NCBI GenBank assembly: GCA_019925795.1
Contig: CM034309.1
Coordinates: 29,134,729 to 29,198,728 of the forward strand
From: Dendrobium chrysotoxum
Lineage: Eukaryota; Streptophyta; Magnoliopsida; Asparagales; Orchidaceae
Direction: 5' to 3'
DNA length: 64,000 nucleotides
The position numbers and the translations under genes were made by a program. The notes under the pieces were generated by a model. The model searched no databases. It was not told the origin of the DNA and saw nothing but the letters and a program-made list of their open reading frames with translations. Below are positions 25,001 through 34,522 of the stretch, one piece after another. Numbering within the stretch: the stretch's first letter is position 1; each line of letters opens with the position of its first letter.

Positions 25001-27001
25001 ATATTACCCATTTATGTAGATAATAATTGCTCACTGGGAGTGATTAAGGAGATATCACAAGTGAAGCTCACTGTAGGAAGTTTTTTGTAACCAATGATCT
25101 ATAACAACTCTAAATAATTTTTTGAGATTGAATTTGCTTGTGACAAGAAAGGAGTCTCTATATATAAAAATATATATTTAAACTTCCTAAACTAGTTTTC
25201 TAGGATGCAAACCAGCTGCATCCCCATGGATAATCACACGATATTTAATTTTGATATACTATATGTTGATCCATCTGAGTTTTGAAGATTCGTTGAAAGA
25301 TTGATTTTATCTGGTGGTTACAGTACCTGATATTTATAGTATTATGCAAGCATGAGGCTGGGAACATAGTAACTTCATACTTTAGATAATCTTTTCTGTT
25401 AAGTATTTACTTTAATTGAGAGCTGATTGTAAGATGGAATGAATTGGGAGAGATGGAGTCATCACTTCTACTCATCTGATGATTCAATATACGGAGATTA
25501 TATTGTTGGCAAGGGGTTTAAGCACACTGCATAGAAAACGGATGGAACATGTTTTCCTTGCAGCACATTTTTTGTGCTTCTTTTTTTGTTTTCTGTTTGT
25601 TTTGGCATATACAATCCAATATATACAACAGATGTATATGTGATGTTTATCTTTTCTTCTCATATGCCAATTTCAACATTCTCTAGTAACTTGGGGCATA
25701 TGAAGCTTACTGCTTGCCCTGCTTCATAAACCCAACAAACGATGTATTTGTTAATTTTGCTTTTCACTGTTCAGTTGAACAGATTCTTATTGATTGCATA
25801 TCCAAAGACTTCAAGATTATATGGTTTTAACTTTTTGTACCAATGTTTTAGGTAAGCAGGGTTATCTTGACCTTTAGCTGCTTTTTCAGCGTTCTCCTCC
25901 TGTAGAGACAATGAAGCCCACGCATTTCATTGCAATAATGGAAGGCCTATAATATTGATAAATTAAATAAAAATTGAGTTTTAGTATCTGTATTTCATCC
26001 TTAACCGAGTAGTTGGTGACAACATACTTGAGAGTATCTATTATTCCATCGCAGATTATTTTAATAGTACAGAAATTATTAATGTCCTGCTGAAAATGCT
26101 AGTCTAGTTTTCCACTAATCTATCTACACTCATGCATATAAAAGTGCATTGCAGATTTTTTTATAAATATATGGCAAGCCTGATCTCATCATTAATTATC
26201 TGTAAATTGTACCTTAAACTTGACCATCATTTTCTCCTTAGGTCTTCTGCTGCTTTGGCAATTCGGTGGCTTCCACCCGCTTCTTGCTTCAAGATGAGTT
26301 TAATATACAGACTACGCAATGTGATAACTGCATCATTGTATGTTGTTCTCTTAACATCCCCTTTCTCTGCCTTCCTTCTCATATCTCAAATTCTCAAGGC
26401 AAACATGATTTTATGCCTTTTCTGGTTGATACTTCTTTTTGTCCTATTTAATATGCAGGGGTTTATGTTCTGCCTTCAGCAAGTAGCTTGCATTTTTTCC
26501 CTTGTAGCTATGATTGTTGGTAGTGATGAACTCCAAGAAGCTTCTCAGATACTGAACTGCCTCTCAGACTTTGTTTACTGCACGTAAGACTACCCTGTTT
26601 TCAGTACCATAGTTGTTCTCTATGAATTCTTCAACTAATATTATTTATTTCCTTTTGCAGGGTTTGTGCTTGCATGCAGGTAATATAAACAATACAACAT
26701 TGTTTCCAATTTCTTTAGCCTTCTTATGTGGTTTCATTAAATCATGTTGATACGTTTGGTTGCTGCACAAGTGCAGACACAGCACAAGGTCGAAATGGAT
26801 AAGAGAGATGGAAAGTTTGGGCCTCAGCCTATGATGGCCATTCCCCCAGCTCAACAGATGTCTAGATTTGACCAACCTGTACCACCTTCGGCTGGCTATC
26901 CTCCACCAGCTTATGGTTACCCCCCTCCACCTCAGGCTCCATATGCGGGCTACCCTCCATCTGCTTATCCTCCACCTGGTTATTCTGGTTATCCGAAGTA
27001 A
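13092..27001 (+). CDS. PLAC8-family cysteine-rich protein gene (5' end not found)
   Basis: Six exons with GT-AG borders and compatible phases are recognised: 13092-13148, 13247-13328, 26242-26337, 26459-26583, 26661-26679 and 26777-27001 (stop TAA). Together they encode the last 201 residues. The first shows GPCVSYMLRKRALYNDMS. The next carries the PLAC8 (DUF614) cysteine signature YVCCAGYLPCSGKCGESKCP. Then come a second cysteine-rich segment (DEFNIQTTQCDNCII), a hydrophobic segment (CLQQVACIFSLVAMIVG) that probably spans or enters the membrane, and a Pro/Tyr/Gly-rich tail of YPPP-type repeats. Plant PLAC8 proteins include regulators of organ size and metal transport, but this subgroup's role is not established. 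The 13092 exon begins at codon position 3, so at least one earlier coding exon is missing. The 12.9-kb intron is full of transposons, but every exon checked keeps frame and splice sites, so the gene looks functional. Confidence 0.9.
13456..13657 (+). repeat. Short LTR (202 bp) with adjacent primer-binding site
   Basis: The stretch begins TGTTAGC and ends ATAACA, giving 5-bp inverted ends (TGTTA/TAACA). It contains a TATA-like CCTATAAATAAAC near its 3' end and is followed at once by TGGTATTAGAGTC, a good match to the initiator-Met primer-binding site used by plant Copia elements. It is therefore a 5' LTR in + orientation. Its partner LTR was not found, so the element is partial or rearranged. 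It starts only 127 bp inside the giant intron. Confidence 0.65.
14138..14832 (+). repeat. Diverged ~353-bp tandem duplication
   Basis: Two copies (about 14138-14460 and 14491-14832) share CTTTCCAT.TCCATGRTTAAC, CCACCTA.TTTTAAGATRTT and TGTTGATTCAAGARTACTAT in the same order. They probably belong to the LTR or leader of the old Copia element that follows. Confidence 0.65.
14840..15575 (+). repeat. Old Copia LTR (3' part) followed by primer-binding site
   Basis: The segment 14850-15330 is a diverged direct repeat of 19890-20410 (shared: ATGAAGACATCAATATG, AAAATCTCCATACA, AAGCTTGCAT). At 15576 the sequence continues TGTTATCAGAGCTAAAACC, a recognisable primer-binding site. The 14840-15575 copy is therefore the end of a 5' LTR in + orientation. 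A CT microsatellite lies at 15112-15135. Confidence 0.65.
15757..16470. mobile_element. hAT-like non-autonomous element rich in GGGTCGGGTTCGGG motifs
   Basis: The left end TAGGGGTGTCAATTCGGGTC matches the TAGGGGTGT end of the miniature elements at 33903-34340 and 47184-47578. Both ends carry inverted GGGTCAATTC and reiterated CCCGACCC or GGGTCGGG words. The right terminus has lost the ACACCCCTA end. The middle (about 15950-16300) is much more GC-rich than the ends and is not shared with the other two copies, so it may be captured DNA. Confidence 0.55.
16471..16946. other. Copia leader-like DNA, no gene seen
   Basis: T-rich DNA between the hAT-like element and the Gypsy insertion, probably the decayed leader of the old Copia element. 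No coding frame is recognisable. Confidence 0.4.
17117..17908. repeat. 396-bp tandem duplication across LTR/internal junction
   Basis: 17117-17512 is repeated as 17513-17908 with only about three differences. It includes the inner part of the 3' LTR plus about 98 bp of internal DNA, so part of the LTR is present twice. The two copies abut at GATC. Confidence 0.9.
17909..19394 (-). pseudogene. Gypsy gag remnant, frame-broken
   Basis: Read on the - strand: an N-terminal coiled region (19054-19308), a basic segment, then a gag core with WIYKGERYFTINRL and TAAEMCLEGK (about 18480-18600). A clean open stretch follows (17992-18411; ECFQISRGRDFYERLIAL, MRLNDLGEAMELAQLVEDQ), and then a zinc-knuckle-like segment (YMPGHR, about 17925-17945). 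Stops and frame changes interrupt it. It fuses to the element's 3' end near 17900, with pol deleted. Confidence 0.75.
19395..19813 (-). repeat. 5' LTR of Gypsy derivative
   Basis: 419-bp LTR, partner of 16947-17414, flanked on its outer side by the GATGA target duplication. Confidence 0.85.
19830..20410 (+). repeat. Second copy of the old Copia LTR
   Basis: Diverged direct repeat of about 14840-15330, in the same orientation, but without the last ~245 bp and the primer-binding site seen in the first copy. It lies upstream of the Copia pol remnant. The first copy with its leader and this copy with pol may be two overlapping insertions or one rearranged element. Confidence 0.6.
20830..25200 (+). 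pseudogene. Decayed Copia pol, split by a Mutator-like element
   Basis: In + orientation and several frames: integrase core VIVIDDHSK (about 21127); an integrase stretch near 21300-21370 with a Q-N-(D)-VVERK-like segment; FHMN.PQ.FWGDAILI (about 21410-21450); and FGCLCFVHDFHPHENF (about 21553-21610). The reverse-transcriptase signature DVSNTFLNGDLNEALYMVHP lies at about 22225-22285. The coding trace resumes after the MULE with a decayed YVDD-region segment near 24980-25080. Stops and frameshifts are frequent, so it is inactive and old. Confidence 0.75.
22358..24881. mobile_element. Mutator-like element (non-autonomous), 9-bp target duplication
   Basis: CAAGTAGAG at 22349-22357 and again at 24882-24890 is a perfect 9-bp target duplication. 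The element starts GAGAAATTATTACG and ends CGTAATAATTTCTC. The inverted repeats extend about 160-205 bp (22358-22563 and 24721-24881) through a stretch of TGTATTA-type words. Nine-base duplications with long inverted repeats are the hallmark of Mutator-like elements. The interior holds a GC-rich segment (22610-23120), an ATT run, a TAATT-rich core and short CCTCCGAAGGGGAG repeats (24560-24620). No transposase frame is visible. It sits inside the reverse-transcriptase region of the Copia remnant. Confidence 0.88.
25200..26241 (+). other. Intron DNA, no element recognised
   Basis: AT-rich 3' part of the giant PLAC8 intron, ending in a pyrimidine-rich acceptor (TTTCTCCTTAG). No repeat or coding segment was recognised. 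Confidence 0.5.
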
Positions 27002-27357
27002 ATAGTGAGATTATCTGTCAACCTTTTGTTTCATGCCTTTAATGTCTGTTGGGTGTTTTTTTTGGCATAAAAATGTTCTCCATTTTTCCTTGGTGGAATT
27101 TGTCTCTTATTATACATGTTTTAGCAGTGCAGAAGGTCTAATTGACATTGCAACATCAATTGTGTGCAAAACATAAAGTTGCTATGAAGATTTTAAGAAG
27201 ATGGACACTGTTTATTTTGTTCTTTTGATTGTTTATTGCGATGTAGTTGGCTTGAAGTTAGTTGGATTTTTTTTATTTGTTTTAATTATAAAGCATCTAG
27301 CACTTGTTGGAATCGATCCTTAGATTCTGGAAAATTAGCATTAGCCTTAAGAGTATA

Positions 27358-27470
27358 GACTTTGTTTGATATGATTTTCTTACTGCTTCTTAAAGCAGTA
27401 TTTTAGTATAAAAATTTTGTACTAAAATGTTGCTTTGAGAAGCAGTAAGAAAGGCCTCTCAAATGAAATC
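27358..27470. mobile_element. Tourist-like miniature element
   Basis: Inverted arms (GACTTTGTTTG..TTCTTACTGCTTCTTAAAGCA, and GAAGCAGTAAGAAAGG..CAAATGAAATC) flank a short AT-rich loop. The arms match the family at 29392-29516 and 49005-49382. The TAA target duplication is no longer clear. Confidence 0.6.
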
Positions 27471-27489
27471 TCGTTTGGGACAGTTTAAG

Positions 27490-27835
27490 ATTTCATTTGG
27501 GACATTTTTTTTACAATTTTATTTTTAAAATCACAATTATAATTTTTGTCTGATCATTATTTTTTTGCTGCTCTTAATTTTAACATGCCTTCAAATTATG
27601 CGGAGAATGATAATTCTCTTTATAGGGCATGGTGCGTACACATATTTGCATGTATGTCTACGAGAATTATCATTCTCCATTTAAATTTGGAGGCATAGAA
27701 AAATTCCGAAATGGATAGATCTTTTTGCATAGAAAGATAGCTGTGATTTTAAAATATAATAAAGATGATACATAAATTGTTGGTCCATTTTGATTTTTGA
27801 AGTGTATAATTAAAATTAGATTTTTAAAAGGGACT
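27490..27835. mobile_element. Foldback-type miniature element
   Basis: Nested inverted repeats are centred at about 27640. The innermost perfect arms are GGAGAATGATAATTCTC (27602-27618) and its complement (27662-27678). Imperfect outer arms (ATGCCTTCAAATT / AATTTGGAGGCAT; TTTTAAAATCACA / TGTGATTTTAAAA) extend over more than 100 bp each. Outer ends are approximate. Confidence 0.55.
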
Positions 27836-28207
27836 TTTATATGTCCAATCAACTTTGATTTTTTTTTTATTATAAATGATTAAATCATTAAGAAGAGTGA
27901 TGTAATTTGATTCCCAATACAAATATAATATTTAATAATTAATGTTGTGATTTTGAATTTGAAGATCATATATGAGATGAGAAAATTTGGAGTTCTTCTA
28001 GAAGGATAATAGCCTGTTTATCAATTTTTATAATATTTTAATTCAAGATTTTATAGTTGATTTTGATCGTCAACATAAGATATATGCAATGATTAGGTTT
28101 CATCGAATTTTCATTAAGATTTATCTATTCATTAAACATGTAAAGAATTCAAGGATTATTGGATAAGGCTAATTGGTTGAAGTTTTTTTTTTTCATCAAT
28201 GAAAATT

Positions 28208-28324
28208 ATGTTGGCCTGTTGGTTGAGAGCTTAGGCTTCCAACTAAGAGGTCTTGGATTTAAGTCTTTGTGTATGCGTTGTGTGTGAGTTTGTCTTAATT
28301 GACCTAAATGTCTCAAAAAAAAAA
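28208..28324 (+). mobile_element. tRNA-derived SINE-like sequence
   Basis: The head carries an A-box-like TTGGTTGAGAGC, followed about 30 bp later by a B-box-like CTTGGATTTAAGTC. The body ends in TCTC and a run of ten A. No target duplication was identified. Confidence 0.5.
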
Positions 28325-29391
28325 GTTATCTAATACATTCAACAGATCATCAATAGCCAATGCATTTGATTCAACACTTTTGGAATTCTCTACCAAAATT
28401 TTGAAGCCCCATTTCAATCTCATCTCTATCAAATGGAGAGTGTTGTCTAATATATCTTCCAAATGTGTTGAGGTTAAATCTTTGACATATCATTATACCC
28501 TCTTATGTCTCTTTAGAGAACCACTCATCGAAGCCAACTAAAGGGTATCACATATCCTTTTTACATATTCCATAGTCTCAATTGAGTGGCGCTTAAATAA
28601 ATAAATAAAAAAAATCTTAAAATTGTTCAAAATATAGCCATAACTCTTTAACTCCTTAAAAAAATCATTCTTATTAATTTTAAATTCAAAACCTAGTTAT
28701 CCAAAAATCAAAATTGAGTGTTTCTTTATATGTTTTAAAATTATCTTTTTGAGCCCAAATAATATTTTATTGGAAAATGATATTGATTATAAACATGAAA
28801 TTATTTAGATAAAATAAGCCACCAAACATGCTTCTAAAAGAATTTTCATCTATTTTTTTGATCCTATCTATAAGTGTAAGCAATCCTTTTACATTCATTG
28901 TTGTCTTAGGGGACACATCACCTAATATGCCAAATTTAACTTTAACAAATTCAAAGCATACTTTTACTGAGAAATCTCTATCATATCATACATATAAAAA
29001 CAAACTATAAAGATATCATCACCATGACTTTTGACATAAAGGGTTGGCTTACAGTAAAATAGTTGTCTATCTTTGTATGCCATGCTCCTGGCAACTATTT
29101 AAGCTCATATAATATTTTCTTTAGTTTTTCTATTTTATAGTCCATGCCTTTCCCCAGAGTCTTGAGTTTGAGGAACAAATACTCCTCCCCAAGTTCACCA
29201 TTAAGAAAAGTTAATTTGATATCTAAGTGAACAATTTTTCAATTTTTTTGAGCTACTAATGTAAAAAATATATTTATATTGGCATCAATTCTAACAATTT
29301 CAAGCAAAATTTTTCGAGAAATAAATTCCATTTTATTGTTCATATCTTTTACAATCAATCGAGCTTTATACTTTTGAGGAGTTCCATTTAA

Positions 29392-29516
29392 GACTTCGTT
29401 TGGGACGGTTTTCTTATTGCTTCTTAAAGTAATTTTCTAGTAAAAAATAAAAAAATTTAATTTTTGTACTAAAAATTGTTTTAAGAAACAGTAAGAAAGC
29501 CGTCCCAAACGAAACC
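29392..29516. mobile_element. Tourist-like miniature element with TAA duplication
   Basis: The 125-bp element has arms GACTTCGTTTGGGACGG and CCGTCCCAAACGAAACC, flanked by TAA at 29389-29391 and 29517-29519. This fits PIF/Harbinger-type Tourist elements. Confidence 0.8.
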
Positions 29517-29737
29517 TAAGTTATCTTTGTAAAATCATCAATAAAAATGGCAAGATATTTACAAACATTAAAAGATAATATCAACATGGGACAACAAATA
29601 TCATCAATAAAAATGTTCATTATTCTCATAATGAAAATTGGTTTTTGTAACAGATACTCTTTGCAATGATAGATTAGTTCCTATTTTGATTATTCTTATT
29701 TATAAACTGTATGATATAATCCTTGAAAGCATGATTT

Positions 29738-29823
29738 TTTTTTGGGGAACGTTGGGAGCTTTGAAAGCGGGTTCGTGGGAGGAAAATTTTCACATCTACC
29801 AACTGAGCTCCGCGCACGAGCCC
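29738..29823 (-). mobile_element. Short tRNA-derived SINE with 13-bp target duplication
   Basis: On the - strand the body begins GGGCTCGTGCGCGG, carries a near-perfect A box (AGCTCAGTTGGTAG), and ends CCCC plus an A run. GAAAGCATGATTT (+ strand) occurs on both sides, at 29725-29737 and 29824-29836, as expected for target-primed insertion. The B box is weak (CACGAACCCGC). Confidence 0.75.
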
Positions 29824-30599
29824 GAAAGCATGATTTGTTTTTCCATAATAGGAACATTCCATCGAAGAAGACTTATAATGCCATCCTATCAAACTCATCC
29901 TCTGAATCCACCACAACCATGACCATTTCCACCTTGCTTTTCTTTTCCAGCAGCTTCTAGATCTTTCTTAAAATTCACCTTTGATTGAAATTGCTGCACC
30001 TTAAATTTTCTACAATCCTATTTAATCTCTGTTCATAAGCCTGCAAAGAACCCTTTAGTTCATTCATTGACTATTCAAATAAACATTTATAATTATCTAT
30101 GACATCAACAATCTGAACATATTTAGTTGGGAAACTTCTTAAAACTTTCTTAATGATTTTTTAATATGAAAATTCCTCTCCATATGATCTAATTTGGCTC
30201 ACAATTGAAATAATTTTTGTGAGAAAATCTGAAATAAAATTTGAAAGTTTCATAATTCACACATTATTTTAGATGTACCTCGATATTCTTTTTTAAGCAA
30301 ATCTCAAAGTCCGTTTAAAGTATTAACAGTAAAATTTTTGAAAATGTCTCATCATCTGTTGCTTGTTGAATAAGAAAAAGAGCTTTCACCACCTTTTGTT
30401 TGGTTTATCCTCCAAATTATTTCCTTCAGTAATTGTTATTTTTCCAACTCAAAATGATATGATCGCTAGCCTTGACATATTTGCAGCGGATCACCTTGCG
30501 TTAAGCATTTCCTCGAATACAGCTTGGCTCTGTTCCAACTGCTATTGCATCTGCTATGAAGAATTTTTTTTTAAATGATGAGCCTTGGCTGCACATGGT

Positions 30600-31451
30600 A
30601 TGGGCCTATGGGGTGTACAACAATGATCTTTAGTATGCTGAAATTGGGATAATAATACTATAGAAGAGAAGAACTTCACACATTGTTTGTCATTCAAAAG
30701 GGATTTCTAAATACAATCCATAATACTGCAAATAGCCATAAGAAACTCAACATCCTAAGTCCTAGCAGCCTTATCATAATGAAAATCAAACTCAAAAAAT
30801 AGCCATAAATCTTCATCTTCCTAACAAGTTTATCTTTAGGTTTTTTAAATTCAAAATCAAATTTGAATTATCCTAATGCACAGGAGAGAGATTTTGAGGT
30901 GCCAGGAGATGAGAAAATATGCGAGCAAATTTACACTTCAGATGAACAAAATTAGACAATCAAGAGATCAACCATTATACATGTCCACAAGATTACATCT
31001 CCAGTAATTGAGTTATCAACAACTGAATGTCTTCACTATAGCATTTAATACAGCACTTTGGCAAACATTCATTGTTAGAAAAGCAAAAAAAAGTCTTGTG
31101 TATATATTTGTGGGTGGGGTTGAGCGATTATACTTTACATATCCAGCATTGTCAGTTTCCAGTTTTCTCTATTGACATTATTTTATACAAGATTGTTCAA
31201 ACTGATACTTAGTACTCCACCTTGTCACCTTCTTTTTTTGGGCAAAAACTTATCCTTGTCATTGCTACCAAAAATCTATGTCATGTTTGAATCCCATCCA
31301 CAACTACTAAGTTGATAACATGATATATATGATGATCATTTCCATGGATTCCTTCTCAGTTACCTGTGAACAAATCACCACATCAATGAGCTGCCATTCA
31401 CATGAACTGAATTTGAACTCAATTGTGTCATTAACCAATGATCCATACTTT
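30600..31451. other. 3' flank of KNAT7-like gene, no gene seen
   Basis: AT-rich DNA downstream of the KNAT7-like stop codon. It should include that gene's 3' untranslated region, but no single poly(A) signal stands out and no other gene is recognisable. Confidence 0.5.
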
Positions 31452-32811
31452 CTATATAAAGTGAAGCCTGGAGAAATACCTTTTGCGTTTAGACTTCAAG
31501 CAGCTTGTTGCAGACTGGGCGTTATTGTGCCAATTTCGCTTCCTTTGATTGATAAACCAATTGTTGATCTGTTTCAGTTGCAGGCCAGTCTCTTCAACAA
31601 GTTTTGCTTTGTCGTCTTCCTGCATGCCAAATCATCCATGTTAACAGCAGAGAAATGTAGGCACAATCTAAAAGGAGCCGGAACTATACTTGAATCATCA
31701 ATGTCCTTAGAAACTTATTGTCTTGAACTATATTTACATATAATTTCCTAATCATATGATTCAGGATCATATACATTCATAAATAAAACAGTACTCTGAT
31801 ATAAATTTTTATACACACAAATATATAAGATATTTTACCTTCTAATAAGCTTATGTTAGTCGAGAAAACATTAAGTATTCATTAAAATGTTGTTAGTTCT
31901 CTTAACTGGTTACTAACAGAATGGCTAATCATTGATCCTTTTCCCCCGCCTCTCGTTCTTTTATTATTAAAACTTCACTGTTCTCCCTTCTCATAACTGT
32001 AGGCTAAATCAAATAATGCATACAAGGATACATTATTTGATTCGAACTCAAGCTAGCTTGATTCGATCGCTTAGCTCAGTTAATGCTTAATTCAGGTGAG
32101 ATCTTACTCATCAGTCAGCTCCTTCAAACTATCCCTCAAATTTTACATTTAAAAAGCCACAGTAATCTCCCGTTAACTCACACCCAAAAGTACCATATTT
32201 ATTAAAATCTAATCTATGATTAAAACTGTAAAAATAGACTAATCATACTGTTGGGTACGGCCATTTGGAATGCTGCTGCCACCATTGCTTGAGCACAGAA
32301 GTGGTGTCACCTGGAAGTTTTCCTGCCCTTCTCTTCCTCAGAATCTCCTCTCTTACATCTTCAATTCTCGACCTAAAACCCTGAAAGAAGACCATAAAAT
32401 AAAAATAAAAAATAAAACAGAAGAGCGCCAGTCATAATTCATAAAATTACACATTGCAACCATTAAATCAGATTTGTTATGCAGATGAGAACTAGTAACA
32501 AAACCTGCTTCAGCTCAAGCTTGAGCTCTTGCCTCACTCTCTCCATTAAAGATCGCTCTGATTCGCTAGGTAGAAGTGGGCCGAAGCCCATCAGATCATG
32601 TCCGTCCATGACAGGATCAAGAGAGGAATCAAGTTGGAGATCATCTTCGTCATCTGACATGGTTGCCCCGGTTCCTTCATCCAGGGTTACTCCTGCAAAT
32701 TTTTTGGTTACTTGCGGGAAATGCCCAAACAAAATTTTTGAGAGCAGCTACCAACATGATTCTTGTAAGGAGAGCTTTACTATCTGCCATTTTCTTCAAT
32801 ATTATACAATG

Positions 32812-32851
<40 letters not shown>

Positions 32852-34464
32852 ATCAAGTTAATAACCTATGGTATGATTCGTTGAATTATGGTATGATCAA
32901 ATGATATTTGCCTATATAAGTATACTTTGTAGGGTCATTTGATATCCATTTTATGATCGAACAGTCTTTGCTAGTTTTTTTTTTCTTGATTTAATGTACT
33001 ATTTTATGCTTAGTTTTTTTCTTATAATCATAAGAACCATGTATTTATCTAGGTATCAATCATTTTGGGTGGCTAGAACTCTAACCGAAAGATGAAAAAG
33101 ATAAATGACTAGATTGCCCTCCCATCATCCTATTAGTCCATTATTCATAGGGCTGCAAGCGAACCAAACGTTCGACGAGCTACTCGTTGTTTGGTTCGAT
33201 TAAAGCTTGTTTTTGATCGTTTAATTAACTAATCAAACAAACTTGAACAATATTTTAAATACTCGATCCTTGAATAAATAAGCTTGAACACTAATGTGTT
33301 CGGCTCATTTATGTTCATGAACAACAATATTTAAAGCTCGTGAACAAGTTCGACATTAAGCTCGATAAGAGGCTCGATAAAAGCTCAAATCATGTTCGAT
33401 TCAGAACTCTTGAATAAGCTCGATAAAAATTCAATTAATATTTGATTATAAAATTAAAAAATATACATAAGATAAATATTTTATATTTATTATAACATAA
33501 TGATATAATTATTGTTAAATAATAAAATTTAAAGTAATTCAATATTATAATATATGCTAACTAAAAAATTATCTAAATATGTTCACGAATATGCTCGATG
33601 TAATTGTTGTTTATGAGGCTCGATAAAGCTCATTTGTTAAGTTAATGAACATCTAGAAGTAGAGCTCGTTTATAGCTCGTTAAGGCTTATTTGTTTAAAA
33701 CTCGATAAACACTAAACGAATCAAACATGAACCGAACATGAACACTCACTAATTTAAACGAACCAAACATGAACACAAACAATAAAGCTCGAATCAAACA
33801 TAAACCAAACTTGAACAAGCTGATAATAAATGAACTCAAATATGAACACTCACATGATCAGCTCGGCTTGGTTCGTTTGCAGCCCTAATTATTCATCCCA
33901 TTTAGGGGTGTAAAAAAATAGCCTTACTCGCCAACCCGATCAGAACCCGACGCGAAAAATTCAGGTTCGGGTTGACCCATTTAATAAAAGGGTCATGTTC
34001 AGGTCCAGATTCGGACCTGTTTTTAAACGGGTTAGATTCTAGTCGACCCGCTAATTTGATTTTAACCCGAAATGGCATATTTAATTTTTTATTTGTTGGT
34101 ATGATTGTCTTATTTTTTATTAATTAATTTAAAATCTATTATTTAAAAGTTATACTTTTTTAAAAATAAAAATGGGCTATCGAGTCACGTTTGGGTCATT
34201 CGGGTTGCTAGCGTGTTAGGTTCGGGTCCACATTTTTTATCCGTTTATTAAACAGATTGGGTTCAGGTTGACAGGATTCAGGTGAGATCAATTTCAAGTT
34301 GGACCCGAACCTGACTCAATAACATATTTTGACACCCCTAATCCCATTTCCCCATTTTCAATCATATGGAGCACAATAAAAAAAAGGGGTGGAAAAACCT
34401 CTATGAAGGATGATGTGATTCAAAAACTAGGTATCTATAACTTCTAACATAATTATATGTGCAT

Positions 34465-34522
<58 letters not shown>

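Larger units (their letters stand above)
13329..26241 (+). other. 12.9-kb transposon-filled intron of the PLAC8 gene
   Basis: The donor GTAAGA follows ..CTTTGCACTGAA and the acceptor TCCTTAG precedes GTCTTCTGCTGC. Joining them gives the continuous conserved run LCLCTE-VFCCFGNS, so this is one intron. The other introns of the gene are 98, 121, 77 and 97 bp. The extra length comes from the LTR, Copia, Gypsy, MULE and hAT-like insertions listed separately. Confidence 0.88.
28340..30400 (-). pseudogene. Decayed Copia retrotransposon, opposite strand
   Basis: On the - strand, from high to low coordinates: a gag stretch with GSLQAYEQRLNRIVENL (about 30010-30060); reverse transcriptase (about 29100-29390) with PQKYKARLIVK, VHLDIKLTFLNGELGEE and KLKKILYELK; and RNase H-proximal traces near 28800-29020. 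The reading frame is broken by stops and by a Tourist element and a SINE inserted within it. It lies between the convergent 3' ends of the PLAC8 and KNAT7 genes. Confidence 0.75.

Noticed and set aside
26132..26587. 151-codon frame read as one uninterrupted gene
   Set aside because: It runs through two introns of the PLAC8 gene. The spliced exons 26242-26337 and 26459-26583 give the conserved protein, and the read-through parts do not.
29738..29823. Functional tRNA gene
   Set aside because: Only the A-box half is tRNA-like. There is no anticodon or acceptor stem, and the A tail and target duplication mark it as a SINE.
31320..31751. 143-codon frame on the + strand
   Set aside because: Antisense of the last KNAT7 exon, where the - strand carries the homeodomain recognition helix.
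32479..32904. 141-codon frame on the + strand
   Set aside because: Antisense of KNAT7 exon 3 followed by an AT microsatellite that translates as Ile-Tyr repeats.
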